DNA of 64,000 nucleotides from Gammaproteobacteria bacterium (lineage in GTDB: Bacteria; Pseudomonadota; Gammaproteobacteria; Chromatiales; Chromatiaceae), in contig RZZN01000004.1 in the NCBI GenBank assembly GCA_009929855.1, positions 1 through 64,000 on the forward strand, given 5' to 3'. Position numbers and translations under genes: made by a program. Of this stretch, positions 1 through 9,268 are shown one piece after another. The notes beneath the pieces were generated by a model that saw only the letters and a program-made list of their open reading frames with translations, had not been told where the DNA came from and ran no database searches. Within the stretch, counting starts at the first letter, position 1. Each line of letters opens with the position of its first letter.

Positions 1-60
1 CTCGACGGGCAACCCCTGGAGCTCCACCCCGCCGTCGCCTGTGACTGGCGCCTGGTCTGA
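1..60 (+). CDS. C-terminal fragment of an unidentified protein (truncated by window edge)
   Basis: Frame 1 reads LDGQPLELHPAVACDWRLV followed by TGA at 58-60; too short to identify. Confidence 0.4.
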   Translation, partial: LDGQPLELHPAVACDWRLV

Positions 61-105
61 CCTTGAGGGCTAGCTTAATTGGTTTTGTACTGTACAGAGG
101 CCAAG

Positions 106-873
106 ATGACCAACAAGACCTACGAAAAGGAGCTTCGCAAGCTGCATGTCGAGCTGGTGAAGCTGCAAGAGTGGGTCCGGCATCAGGGGCTGAAGGTCTG
201 TATCGTGTTCGAGGGTCGCGACGGGGCGGGCAAAGGCGGAGTCATCAAGGCCATCACCGAACGTGTCAGCCCGCGCGTCTTCCGGGTCGTGGCGCTGCCG
301 GCACCCACGGAGCGCGAGCAGTCTCAGATGTACCTGCAGCGCTACATGATGCATTTCCCAGCTGGAGGGGAGGTTGTCATCTTCGATCGCAGTTGGTACA
401 ACCGCGCCGGCGTCGAGCGCGTCATGGGCTTTTGCACCAAGGAACAATCGGAGCGATTCCTCAAAATGGCTCCAATTGGCGAGAAGGCGATGGTGGATTC
501 CGGGATCATCCTCCTCAAATATTGGCTCGAGGTCAGCCAGGAGGAGCAGACCCGCCGGCTGGAGGCGCGCATCGAGGATGGACGCAAGATCTGGAAGCTC
601 TCGCCGATGGATCTGGAGTCCTACAGCCGCTGGTACGACTACTCACGTGCCCGCGACGCCATGTTCGCGGCCACCGATACCGACTTCGCCCCCTGGTATG
701 TCGCCGGGTCGGACGACAAGAAGCGTGCACGCCTCAACATCATCAAACACTTGCTTGAGCGCATTCACTATGAAGCACTGCCACGTGAAAAGGTGGTGCT
801 GCCGAAGCGGCAGAAGCCCGGGGACTATCGTGAACCCGACTATCCGGTCAAGATCGTTCCCCAATTCTACTGA
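106..873 (+). CDS. ppk2: Polyphosphate kinase 2 family protein (PPK2)
   Basis: MTNKTYEKELRKLHVELVKLQEW..., Walker A-like FEGRDGAGKGG, FDRSWYNRAGVERVMGF motif typical of PPK2. ATG at 106 preferred over the TTG at 79. Confidence 0.93.
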   Translation: MTNKTYEKELRKLHVELVKLQEWVRHQGLKVCIVFEGRDGAGKGGVIKAITERVSPRVFRVVALPAPTEREQSQMYLQRYMMHFPAGGEVVIFDRSWYNRAGVERVMGFCTKEQSERFLKMAPIGEKAMVDSGIILLKYWLEVSQEEQTRRLEARIEDGRKIWKLSPMDLESYSRWYDYSRARDAMFAATDTDFAPWYVAGSDDKKRARLNIIKHLLERIHYEALPREKVVLPKRQKPGDYREPDYPVKIVPQFY

Positions 874-1247
874 GCCCACCAGTCTCACGAATTCGCCAAT
901 CCACGCATGATCATGCTTCGCCGCGCAAACGCGCGGCTTGACCTGAATGTTCACAAACCCGAGCCTCACTCGAGGGAGTGACTATCGGTGTCCAGTACCC
1001 GCCGATACGGATCCAGCAGCCGCTGCCGCTCCTCCTCGGACAGATCGGGGGCGGGATCGGTCTCGCTCTCGCCCATTCGGGCCTCCAGCTCGGGACGCTG
1101 AGCCATCGCGCCCGGTGCGGTGCGCTCCAGCGCGATGCCAAACGAGGTTTGAAGACAGGATCCGACCGCCGGGGTCTTCACTGCTCGGGGCTGGCCACTG
1201 AAGCACCCCTTTGGGCTCACGGTCGCTCCGCTCGACCAGACCGACCT

Positions 1248-1979
1248 TCAGTGGGTCGCCTTCGAGGGCCACCTCTCCATGTGCACTCGCAGCACGTCCT
1301 TGACCTCATCAGGAACCTGTTGAACCGCTGCCTGCCGCATTCCATCCGCGAGGAATCCCGCCATGTCATAGGGCAAGCGTCTGGCCATCTTATCGAAGGT
1401 TCGGTCCATGAGCCGCGGGTCCAGAGACCGGGTCGCGGCGATGCCGGCGTTCAGATTGATGACCCGCCAAGGGCGCCAGGCGTCACCACGATCCTCGTCG
1501 AGCTGCAACCGCACCGATGCCGCATCGATGACCTCCTCCATGAAGCCGCACAAGGCGCTCAGATCCTCGGCTGAGCTGGTCCCGTTGACGATCATGCCGA
1601 ACCCGTCGGCGATACCCTGCAGGTTATCGATGGTCGCGCCACGGCGGGCGATCCAAACGCCCATGGTGGCGAACAGGCGTGCAAGCGTCTGGCGCTTGTC
1701 CATGATCTCGATCTTTCGCACCAGAAAATCGAGACGGTCAAGGAGATCCAGCCCGTAGCCGCAGAGCGCGTTGAGCTCATCCGGCTCCAGACCCGCCCCG
1801 CTCTCCAGTGCTGCGGCAATCTGAAAGAAATCGGACAATGCCCGGGCCAACGCCAGGGGGCCAGATGGGTCCTCCATGACGGACTGAGCCTCTTCTTGCT
1901 TGGCGAGCACTGCCTGAGTTACCTCCAACGCCAGGTCGGAGATGGCGTCGTTCTCGATCACCAGGACTGTATTCGACAA
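1248..1979 (-). CDS. Hypothetical protein, about 243 aa, mostly helical, acidic
   Basis: Long ORF with clean protein-like composition; no family recognised by eye. Confidence 0.7.
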   Translation of the reverse strand: MSNTVLVIENDAISDLALEVTQAVLAKQEEAQSVMEDPSGPLALARALSDFFQIAAALESGAGLEPDELNALCGYGLDLLDRLDFLVRKIEIMDKRQTLARLFATMGVWIARRGATIDNLQGIADGFGMIVNGTSSAEDLSALCGFMEEVIDAASVRLQLDEDRGDAWRPWRVINLNAGIAATRSLDPRLMDRTFDKMARRLPYDMAGFLADGMRQAAVQQVPDEVKDVLRVHMERWPSKATH

Positions 1980-2112
1980 CGGGGATCACCTCTTTAAAAC
2001 CTTTTGAACGGCCATGATCATGGGATTGGCCAAGTACGGGACTCGAGCCACGGAACAGCCCCGTCTTCTCCTGACCCTGACAACAAACAACTGATCGCGA
2101 ACCATTGAACCC

Positions 2113-2610
2113 ATGACTGAAACAAGCTCAGACGCCATTACCGACGGCAAGTACGTGGAGCTCACCTACCTGGTGCGCGACAGCAAGACCGGGGCGGTGC
2201 TCACCGAGGTCACTCGCCCCCTCAATTATGTTCATGGTGTGAATGAGATCCTGGCACCGACGATCATGCGGGAGCTCGAAGGCAAGGTGCAAGGCCAGCG
2301 GGTCGACCTGCTGGTCGACTGCACCGCGATCTACGGTCCGAGAGACGAATCACTCGTGATCACCGAAAAGGTCGCTGCGGTACCGCGTGAGTATCGCCAG
2401 GTGGGAACCCAGATCCTGATGGAAAACAATCTGGGACACATGAAGAGCTTCTTGGTGACCAAGATCGAAGGCGACAAGATCACCTTTGACGGCAACAATC
2501 CACTCTGCGGCAAGGAGGTCATCTACCAAGTGAAGGTCCACCTGGTCCGGGATGCGACCGCGGAGGAAAAGGAGCACGGCGGCCGCGACGAGCCCAAACC
2601 CGAGACCTGA
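2113..2610 (+). CDS. SlyD-like FKBP-type peptidyl-prolyl cis-trans isomerase (paralog A)
   Basis: YVELTYLVRDSKTGAVL...YVHGVNEILAPTIMRELEGKVQGQRVDLLVDCTAIYGPRDESLV...DGNNPLCGKEVIYQVKV matches SlyD/FKBP layout; close paralog at 3480-3989. Confidence 0.85.
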   Translation: MTETSSDAITDGKYVELTYLVRDSKTGAVLTEVTRPLNYVHGVNEILAPTIMRELEGKVQGQRVDLLVDCTAIYGPRDESLVITEKVAAVPREYRQVGTQILMENNLGHMKSFLVTKIEGDKITFDGNNPLCGKEVIYQVKVHLVRDATAEEKEHGGRDEPKPET

Positions 2611-2759
2611 CAGCGAGTCTGGGCAACCAACCGACCGGCATCAGCCTCGTCTTGCACAGTCGATTGACCCGTCTGGAGTGAAGGTCAATCCACGCCCCGA
2701 CGCTTGCCGATGAGGATCGGGGCCACGCATTGCGCGCGGGCCACCGATCCCAGGGCCGA

Positions 2760-2921
2760 TCAGGGCCGCTTCGGGGTCTTGTACTCGACCTCGCGCTGGA
2801 AGGGCTCCCAGATCGTCTGATACCCGACGAAGCCCTTTTCGTTGACATCCATCTGCTTGGTCCTGTGGAAACGAACCTTGCCTTCCGGAACCTTGGGTCT
2901 GCTCTTGGATTGCTCACTCAT
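2760..2921 (-). CDS. Small conserved-looking protein, 53 aa (not in ORF track)
   Basis: Direct translation MSEQSKSRPKVPEGKVRFHRTKQMDVNEKGFVGYQTIWEPFQREVEYKTPKRP*; protein-like composition, lies between two FKBP genes. Confidence 0.55.
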   Translation of the reverse strand: MSEQSKSRPKVPEGKVRFHRTKQMDVNEKGFVGYQTIWEPFQREVEYKTPKRP

Positions 2922-3069
2922 GGATCATCTTCTCCCGAAATGCCTCAGTGGGCTCAATGAATCGCGGCACCCAAACTGTGGGCACCCGCATTGCACACTA
3001 GCCGCCAATACCTGACTTGCGACGCGCATGGCATCGGTCAGGCGTCAAGCACCGACCAAGATGCCCAGC

Positions 3070-3393
3070 TCAGCTTGACCGTGTCGCGAACAGGCTTTGC
3101 AGGACATCATACACGAACTCGTGAAGGTTGCCGTTTTCACCACAATGGGTCAACTCGTCATCCGAGGTGCGAAACGTCAGATAGGGATGCACTTCCTTGC
3201 CGTCGACCTCGATCGCCGAGGTGTCGTCGATGGTGCTGGCGACACTGAAAGCGATGCTCGCGGTCGCTTGCTCCAGCGCATCACCACTCAAGCCGGCCTC
3301 CTGTAGCTTGACCCTGATATTCTGCACCAGCTCGCGGACGAGGATGAATTGCTGTTCATCGTAGAGTGTCGGGTCGAGATTGAGCTGCATCAT
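3070..3393 (-). CDS. Hypothetical protein, 107 aa
   Basis: MMQLNLDPTLYDEQQFILVRELVQNIRVKLQEAG...; on the same strand as the downstream flank of aprMBA. Confidence 0.7.
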   Translation of the reverse strand: MMQLNLDPTLYDEQQFILVRELVQNIRVKLQEAGLSGDALEQATASIAFSVASTIDDTSAIEVDGKEVHPYLTFRTSDDELTHCGENGNLHEFVYDVLQSLFATRSS

Positions 3394-3479
3394 GACTGTC
3401 CTAGGCCGGCCCTCTGCCTGACCGATTGGCGCGCGCCTTCTTGATTCGGGTGTTTGGATCTCGCGGTCGCGATCCCCGG

Positions 3480-3989
3480 CTAAAGGGGCACCGGCTTGAC
3501 CCCTTTGAGCTTGGGCGGTTTCTCGACTCTTCCACCCGCAACGATCTCGGCCTCCGACGCATCGCGAACGTTCAAGACCTCGAGCTCGAAGAGCACGTCC
3601 CGACCACAGAGCGGATGGTTGCCGTCGATCGTCAGGGTCTTCTCATCGATCCGCGTGACCAGGAAGGTCTTGGTCTCGCCCCGCTCGTTTTCCATGAGGA
3701 TACTGGTGCCGACCTCGCGGTACTCCTCAGGGACGTTCTCGAGATAATCGGTCACGACCAAGGATTCATCCCTAGGGCCAAACAGCGTATTGCAGTCCAG
3801 CTCCACCGAGATCCGGTCGCCGGCGGCCTTGCCCTCCAGCTCGGCCATGACCTGAGCGGACAGGACATCGTTGACACCATGCACATAGCCCAGCGGGAAA
3901 TCGACCGAGGTCAGGACCTGCCCGCTCTTGGCGTCGAGGACTCGGTATTTGAGCTCGACATACTTGTTGAGTTGAATCCGGTCTTTCAT
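3480..3989 (-). CDS. SlyD-like FKBP-type peptidyl-prolyl cis-trans isomerase (paralog B)
   Basis: MKDRIQLNKYVELKYRVLDAKSGQVL...YVHGVNDVLSAQVMAELEGKAAGDRISVELDCNTLFGPRDESLVVTD...DGNHPLCGRDVLFELEV. Internal ATG at 3989 preferred over the ORF-track start. Confidence 0.85.
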   Translation of the reverse strand: MKDRIQLNKYVELKYRVLDAKSGQVLTSVDFPLGYVHGVNDVLSAQVMAELEGKAAGDRISVELDCNTLFGPRDESLVVTDYLENVPEEYREVGTSILMENERGETKTFLVTRIDEKTLTIDGNHPLCGRDVLFELEVLNVRDASEAEIVAGGRVEKPPKLKGVKPVPL

Positions 3990-3993
3990 GTGT

Positions 3994-4344
3994 TCAAAAG
4001 ATCGACACCGCGAAGATCCGCACCTCGCCCTTCTCGTAGCCGAGGACCATCCTGCCCAGCCACTCACCCTCCTTGGTCTTGCTGCGCATGCGGTAGAGAC
4101 AGGTCACATGCTCGCCCCGTCGGATGAAGCCGAGAAAGTCACGCTCTTCGACCAGGTTCCTGGACAGCTCGCTGTGAGCGAATTGCTTGCCCAGCTCGAC
4201 CTCGTTCAGGCCGAGGAGCAGATCGTACGAGAACTTTCTGATGAACTTGCCATATTGGCCCTTGTTGGAGTATTCGACCAGCTCGTCCCACATCGGATGG
4301 GCGATCTCGGCAAGCTCGTCGTCCGTCTTATCGTTGATGTTCAT
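3994..4344 (-). CDS. Hypothetical protein, 116 aa, downstream of aprA
   Basis: MNINDKTDDELAEIAHPMWDELVEYSNKGQYGKFIRKFSYDLLLG...; ends 4 nt before the FKBP start. Confidence 0.75.
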   Translation of the reverse strand: MNINDKTDDELAEIAHPMWDELVEYSNKGQYGKFIRKFSYDLLLGLNEVELGKQFAHSELSRNLVEERDFLGFIRRGEHVTCLYRMRSKTKEGEWLGRMVLGYEKGEVRIFAVSIF

Positions 4345-4387
4345 GTCACATCGCCACCCTCGGGCGCCTCAGCGATCGAGACGTCGA

Positions 4388-4413
4388 GGGCCCCGAGTGG
4401 ATTCCCGGGGCCC
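4388..4413 (-). terminator. GC-rich hairpin downstream of aprA (8-bp perfect stem, 10-nt loop)
   Basis: GGGCCCCG-AGTGGATTCC-CGGGGCCC, 18 nt past the aprA stop; no T-tract, so terminator or 3' stabiliser. Confidence 0.55.
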
Positions 4414-4431
4414 CGACTCGCGGACCTCTGC

Positions 4432-6315
4432 TTACGCGGCCTTGGCCTCGACCTTGTCATCGATCAGGTGATAGCAGGGCGCCTTCTCCATGGTGTACTC
4501 GCCGGTCTTGGGATCGCGGCGAGACACGGTGAGCACGTGCCAGTTCTCGTCATCCACCCGCATCGCATCGCCACGGTAGTAATAACCGGGCCAGCGCGTC
4601 TCCTTGCGGAACAGGGTGTGGTGCATCACCGACTCGGAGGTGAGGTGACGATGCTTCAGCTCCCAGGCACGCAGCAGCTCATGAATGTTCTCGGCCGCAA
4701 GCTTCTCGAGATCCTCCTCCAGGATCTTGAGCTTCTTCAAACCGATGTGCAGCAGCTTCTCGTTGGTCATGTAGCTGACCGTCACGCCGCCGCAGTACTC
4801 GTCCATCAGCTTCTGGAGACGATCCAGACCCTGACGCGGGTTGATGTAGTTCGGATTCACCGAGCCGGCAGTGATCTCGTTGCGATAGACCTTGTAGTGC
4901 TCCATCGGCTTGTAGATCTCTTCCTTGCGCTGGTTGATCTGCTGCTCGGAGACCCGGATGCCCTCGGCCTTGCCGTCGTCGATGTACTTGCAGGCCGCCT
5001 TGGCCGCCAGACGGCCTTCGGTGAAGGAGCCGGACGAGAACGCGTGCGGCGTACCGCCGACGGCATCACCGGCGCCGAACAGACCTTCGACCGTGGTCAT
5101 GCGGTTGTAGCCCCAGAAGTACTCCGGCGGGGAGAGGTCCTCGGGACCAGAGCACCAGGCCCCGCAGCCGGTGGCGTGCGAGCCCATGACATAAGGCTCG
5201 GAGGTGGTCAGCTCCGGGTTCTCGTACTTGGGATCGACGTCGGTCGCGGCCCAGAGCACCGCCTGGCCGACGGTCATGCCGAGGAAGTTGTGCCAGCCGA
5301 TCTCTTCCAGATGCGGGTCCTGGAAGGCCTCCATGGTGACCATGTGGATGGGACCGCGGCCGGCATTCACCTCGTTGATGAAGGCATGGTTGCGCAGACA
5401 GGTCGGGATCGGACGATGGGTGCGGTGCGAGGCCTCGACGTCCAGGTAACGCTTGCCGACCATCTCCTCGAGCGCCGGGAACCACTTCGACTCGTATTCC
5501 TCGCCGAGGCCGTTCTGGGTGTAGGTCTTCAGATGCAGGAAGTAGGCACCGACCGGGCCATAGCCATCCTTGAAGCGGGCCAGCACGATGCGGTTTTCCA
5601 TCTGCGTCATCTTGGCGCCGGCACCGATCATCAGGCCGTACGCGGAGCCGGACGACCAGGGCGCATACCAGACGCGACCGGCACCCTCACCGACCGAGCG
5701 CGGCTTGAAGATGTTGGACGCACCACCGGCGGCCACGACCACCGTCTTGGACTTGAACACATGATAGTTGCCAGTGCGCACGTTGAAGCCAACGGCACCG
5801 GCGACCCGGTTCTCCTTCGACTCGTCCATCAGCAGATGGGTGACGCAGACCCGGTTGAAGACCAAGTCGGCGGACTTCTTGGCCGCCTCGGCGACGATCG
5901 GCTTGTACGACTCGCCGTGGATCATGATCTGCCAACGACCTTCGCGCTGGTAGGCACCGGTCTTGGGGTTGCGCATCAGCGGCAGGCCCCATTCCTCGAA
6001 CTGGTGCACGGTCGAATCCACATGACGCGCCATGTCGAAGAGCAGATCCTCGCGGACCATGCCCATCAGGTCCACGCGCGCATAGCGGACGTGGTCTTCC
6101 GGGTTGTTCTCGCCGAAGCGGGTGCCCATGTAGCAGTTGATGGCATAGAGGCCCTGCGCGACCGCGCCAGAGCGATCGATGTTCGCCTTCTCGGCAATCA
6201 CGATCTTCTTGTCCTTGCCCCAATAGCGGGCCTCGAAGGCAGCACCCGTGCCGCCCAGTCCAGCACCGCACACCAGGATGTCGATGCCGTCCTCAACGAT
6301 CGTCTTGTAGGCCAT
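4432..6315 (-). CDS. aprA: Adenylylsulfate (APS) reductase alpha subunit
   Basis: 627 aa; FAD-binding DILVCGAGLGGTGAAFEARYWG, GLYAINCYMG...NNPEDHVRYARVDLMG, CGAWCSGPEDLSP; directly downstream of aprB. Confidence 0.97.
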   Translation of the reverse strand: MAYKTIVEDGIDILVCGAGLGGTGAAFEARYWGKDKKIVIAEKANIDRSGAVAQGLYAINCYMGTRFGENNPEDHVRYARVDLMGMVREDLLFDMARHVDSTVHQFEEWGLPLMRNPKTGAYQREGRWQIMIHGESYKPIVAEAAKKSADLVFNRVCVTHLLMDESKENRVAGAVGFNVRTGNYHVFKSKTVVVAAGGASNIFKPRSVGEGAGRVWYAPWSSGSAYGLMIGAGAKMTQMENRIVLARFKDGYGPVGAYFLHLKTYTQNGLGEEYESKWFPALEEMVGKRYLDVEASHRTHRPIPTCLRNHAFINEVNAGRGPIHMVTMEAFQDPHLEEIGWHNFLGMTVGQAVLWAATDVDPKYENPELTTSEPYVMGSHATGCGAWCSGPEDLSPPEYFWGYNRMTTVEGLFGAGDAVGGTPHAFSSGSFTEGRLAAKAACKYIDDGKAEGIRVSEQQINQRKEEIYKPMEHYKVYRNEITAGSVNPNYINPRQGLDRLQKLMDEYCGGVTVSYMTNEKLLHIGLKKLKILEEDLEKLAAENIHELLRAWELKHRHLTSESVMHHTLFRKETRWPGYYYRGDAMRVDDENWHVLTVSRRDPKTGEYTMEKAPCYHLIDDKVEAKAA

Positions 6316-6797
6316 TATTCGTACACTCCTTTTTGCAACTTGAGACCGGCGGACTTGAGGGTGTGCAGGCCACCATCATCGAACCGAATGTATTTGGGCT
6401 CGTTGTACAGCAGCTCGCTGTCGCGCATCTCCTGACTCGGCGGCGGGACATCCGCGAGTTGAGGAATGTGCTTGCCCCAGGGCTTGGTGGTGATCGGCGC
6501 CAGGAGATTCATGTCCTTCTCGCCGTTGCGGAAGATGATCCGCCAGGCGATGACACCCTTCTCCTCGTCACGACGGACCCGCACCGAGTGGCCGAGCGGC
6601 GCGAAATCAGCATAGCCGCGGACATCGATGGCATTGTGCGGGCAGGCCTTCACGCAGGAGTAGCACTCCCAGCACATGTTTGGCTCGATGTTGTAGGCAC
6701 GGCGCACCTTGGGATCGATATGCATGATATCCGAGGGGCAGATATCCACACACTGTCCACAACCGTCACAGCGCGTCATATAGACGAAAGTTGGCAT
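6315..6797 (-). CDS. aprB: Adenylylsulfate (APS) reductase beta subunit (ferredoxin-type)
   Basis: MPTFVYMTRCDGCGQCVDICPSDIMHIDP...CWECYSCVKACPHNAID; stop overlaps aprA start (TAATG). Confidence 0.97.
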   Translation of the reverse strand: MPTFVYMTRCDGCGQCVDICPSDIMHIDPKVRRAYNIEPNMCWECYSCVKACPHNAIDVRGYADFAPLGHSVRVRRDEEKGVIAWRIIFRNGEKDMNLLAPITTKPWGKHIPQLADVPPPSQEMRDSELLYNEPKYIRFDDGGLHTLKSAGLKLQKGVYE

Positions 6798-6837
6798 GGT
6801 TGGTTCCTCTTATTTGAATGGAGCGCGCAACTCGAGA

Positions 6838-7701
6838 TCAGTAGTGGGTGGGAGCTTCGCGGTTGATCCCCAGACCCATGTGCGGCGGGTTGGCGCCCAT
6901 GTACTCGGGGATGTCCGGATAGCGCTCCTTGCACTCGGCGCTGGATAGCTCCGGGATCTCCGGCAGCTTGTCGCGAGAGCCGTCAGCGACCGCCACCTTC
7001 TTTTGGAAGGCCGCGGCGGGCTTGAAGAACATGTGCGCGAACTTCGACCACAGGATGGTGCTGAACAGGGTGGTGGCTGCGGCGATGAAGCCGACGAATG
7101 CAATCATGGCCAAGACCGAGGTCGCACCGGCGAGGCCTTGCAGTACCGACCAGATCAACGCCAGGGTCCCCATCAGCAACAGCGAGACGATGAAGAGATC
7201 CGACAGGTGCACGTTGTACCACTGGTTCCCCTCGGAACGGACATCGACGCGGATCTTGAACCAGAACCAATAGCCACCAAAACACATGGAAAGCGCGCCG
7301 AGGTGCCAGAGGATGGACGCCAACACGGTGCCCTCGCCCTCAGCCAAGGGCAAGCTGAAGATCATGACCGCGGTGGTCACCACGAAGAAGATGAAGCCAT
7401 ACATGGTGAAGAGATGCGAGATCCGGCGATCCTTGTTCTGGAATTCGCTCGAGGTCAGGACCTCGTTCTTGATCGTGCTCAGGGCGATCGAGAGCTTCTC
7501 CCCGCCACCGATCTCGCGCTTGGCGATCTTCTTGAGCGATTGACCCTTCTCGAAGAAATACTTTGCACTTTTCTTGTGGACCACATCGAGCAGGGTACCG
7601 CCGATGACCAGCAGGACCATCAGAACGATGTACGCCTGCATGATGCCTGGGTCGAGCGAGATCGCTTCGGATAAAATCGCGAAAGGGTTACTTCCGATCA
7701 T
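6838..7701 (-). CDS. aprM: APS reductase membrane anchor
   Basis: Multi-TM protein immediately upstream of aprB; aprMBA order known from purple sulfur bacteria. Confidence 0.88.
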   Translation of the reverse strand: MIGSNPFAILSEAISLDPGIMQAYIVLMVLLVIGGTLLDVVHKKSAKYFFEKGQSLKKIAKREIGGGEKLSIALSTIKNEVLTSSEFQNKDRRISHLFTMYGFIFFVVTTAVMIFSLPLAEGEGTVLASILWHLGALSMCFGGYWFWFKIRVDVRSEGNQWYNVHLSDLFIVSLLLMGTLALIWSVLQGLAGATSVLAMIAFVGFIAAATTLFSTILWSKFAHMFFKPAAAFQKKVAVADGSRDKLPEIPELSSAECKERYPDIPEYMGANPPHMGLGINREAPTHY

Positions 7702-7753
7702 TGGATAGTGACTCCACAGTGGTGATTAGCCTCGACGACCGCGAGGAAACGGT

Positions 7754-7779
7754 GACCCGATCCGCCCCCACATCGGGTC
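7754..7779 (-). promoter_or_regulatory. Hairpin in aprM upstream/5' UTR region
   Basis: GACCCGAT-CCGCCCCCAC-ATCGGGTC perfect 8-bp stem, about 53 nt upstream of the aprM start. Confidence 0.35.
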
Positions 7780-7975
7780 CAATGGCCGGGCGGCAGGGAC
7801 GTTCATCCAACCGTACCACTGGGAAATCGGCACCTTTGCGACACCTCCCGGTTACGGTTGAGCATGAGTATAAGCGTTTCAGCACATGCTACGCGACTCA
7901 TACATTTACGGACGGCATAACCCCCCTTTATGATCTTGATGCAACGACGAGTGCCGCGGCACGGCCATGGTCAGG

Positions 7976-8236
7976 CTATTCGTCTTCGGCGAATGGATCG
8001 TCGGACAATAGTCCGGCAATGGCGGGGGCGTAGGTGAGCACGGCGCCCTGCAGGACTCCTAGATCGTTCACCACCGCGGAAAGCCGCGCGAGCAGCACCT
8101 GATCACCCGGGTGTTCTGGGAGCTCGCGCAGCACGCTGAACAGTGGCGCAAGTTGATCGGAATCAACGTATTGCTGAAGCATCGAGATCGCTTCCTCGAT
8201 ACGCTCGGCATCGATCGCGTGAGCGAGTCTAGTCAT
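7976..8236 (-). CDS. Hypothetical protein, about 86 aa
   Basis: MTRLAHAIDAERIEEAISMLQQYVDSDQLAPLFSVLRELPEHPGDQ...; clean ORF on the minus strand. Confidence 0.65.
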   Translation of the reverse strand: MTRLAHAIDAERIEEAISMLQQYVDSDQLAPLFSVLRELPEHPGDQVLLARLSAVVNDLGVLQGAVLTYAPAIAGLLSDDPFAEDE

Positions 8237-8380
8237 TTTGGTCGGTGGCGGCAAACGGCGCTCCCCAAGCGACCGGCGAGGTCGGCATGAGCGCCTGGAC
8301 GGGGCGAGGATGCTGCAGTGAACGAGGCCGAGGCCCTTGCAATGCCTCGGCGATGTCTTGCATCAGCAACGCCGAGCGCG

Positions 8381-9268
8381 TCATTGATACAGGACGCCAT
8401 CGCGGCGCCCCATCGAATAGGCCGTCTCCCCCGCCGCCATCCGCAACCGGGCTTCGATCCTAATCTTGTCCATCACGTTGGTATCGGCGACCTCCGGATA
8501 AAGCGGATAGAAGCGCGCCACATCCAGCGCGTTGGCCGCGGCCGCCAGTTCCATCCTGCGCCGCTCATCGAGACTCACGCCGTGCAGCATCAAGAGACGG
8601 GGAGCTTGGCGATGCAGGTACCGTTGGCAGAGATCCTGGTCTTCTCGACTCTCCCAGTCTTCCCGAATCAGGAATGGTGGGAAGTGCTCGCTCTCCCCAT
8701 CGCCGCGGGTAAACCACTGGGCCCTTGGCTTGCTGCCCGCACGCTCGGCGACGCATCGCTCCAATCGGTAGTTCACGGGACCATAGGAGCGGCTGCGCTC
8801 TTCCTCGGTCGTGACGATGGGCATCACCGCGGCCGGGAGTGCGGTCCAATCCGTGAGCCTTGGGAAGGATGCCATCTCAGAGGGCTCGATACAGGAGAAG
8901 ATCAGCGCCAGCGGTGAATCGTCCTTGGGATCGAGCAGCCAATACTCGTAGCGATCGGCGGCCTCGAACGGCAGCCGCGCACCACGCAGAAAGTCGGCGA
9001 GCTCGATGATGCGTCGGTCCACCTCACCGTCTTCGGTGACAGGGTTCTCGACGAGCCGCCCGAGATCACGATGTCTGATGTGCGCCGCCCGCGTGAATCG
9101 GCCCTGCCGCGGACCAGCGGATGGACCGCGACCACGAGCGCTGGCATAGATGAATTGGAGCTCCCAGAGATCGCCATCGATGGAAAGGGCACGCGCCCCG
9201 TCGGTTTCGGCGATCTGTACTTGAGCCGAATAGGGCTGGAGGATACGTTGGGAGTGCGCTCGGATCAT
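8381..9268 (-). CDS. Hypothetical protein, about 295 aa
   Basis: MIRAHSQRILQPYSAQVQIAETDGARALSIDGDLWELQFIYAS...; start inferred at the internal Met. Confidence 0.7.
   Translation of the reverse strand: MIRAHSQRILQPYSAQVQIAETDGARALSIDGDLWELQFIYASARGRGPSAGPRQGRFTRAAHIRHRDLGRLVENPVTEDGEVDRRIIELADFLRGARLPFEAADRYEYWLLDPKDDSPLALIFSCIEPSEMASFPRLTDWTALPAAVMPIVTTEEERSRSYGPVNYRLERCVAERAGSKPRAQWFTRGDGESEHFPPFLIREDWESREDQDLCQRYLHRQAPRLLMLHGVSLDERRRMELAAAANALDVARFYPLYPEVADTNVMDKIRIEARLRMAAGETAYSMGRRDGVLYQ

Noticed and set aside
966-1220. Short minus-strand ORFs downstream of the 1248-1979 gene, ending ...LSEEERQRLLDPYRRVLDTDSHSLE
   Set aside because: The tail looks protein-like and could be a tiny gene or decayed remnant, but two overlapping frames compete and no family is recognisable; not strong enough to call.
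3988-6435. 815-aa plus-strand ORF antisense to aprA
   Set aside because: Leu/Val/Arg/His-rich shadow frame of a high-GC gene; aprA on the opposite strand is unambiguous.
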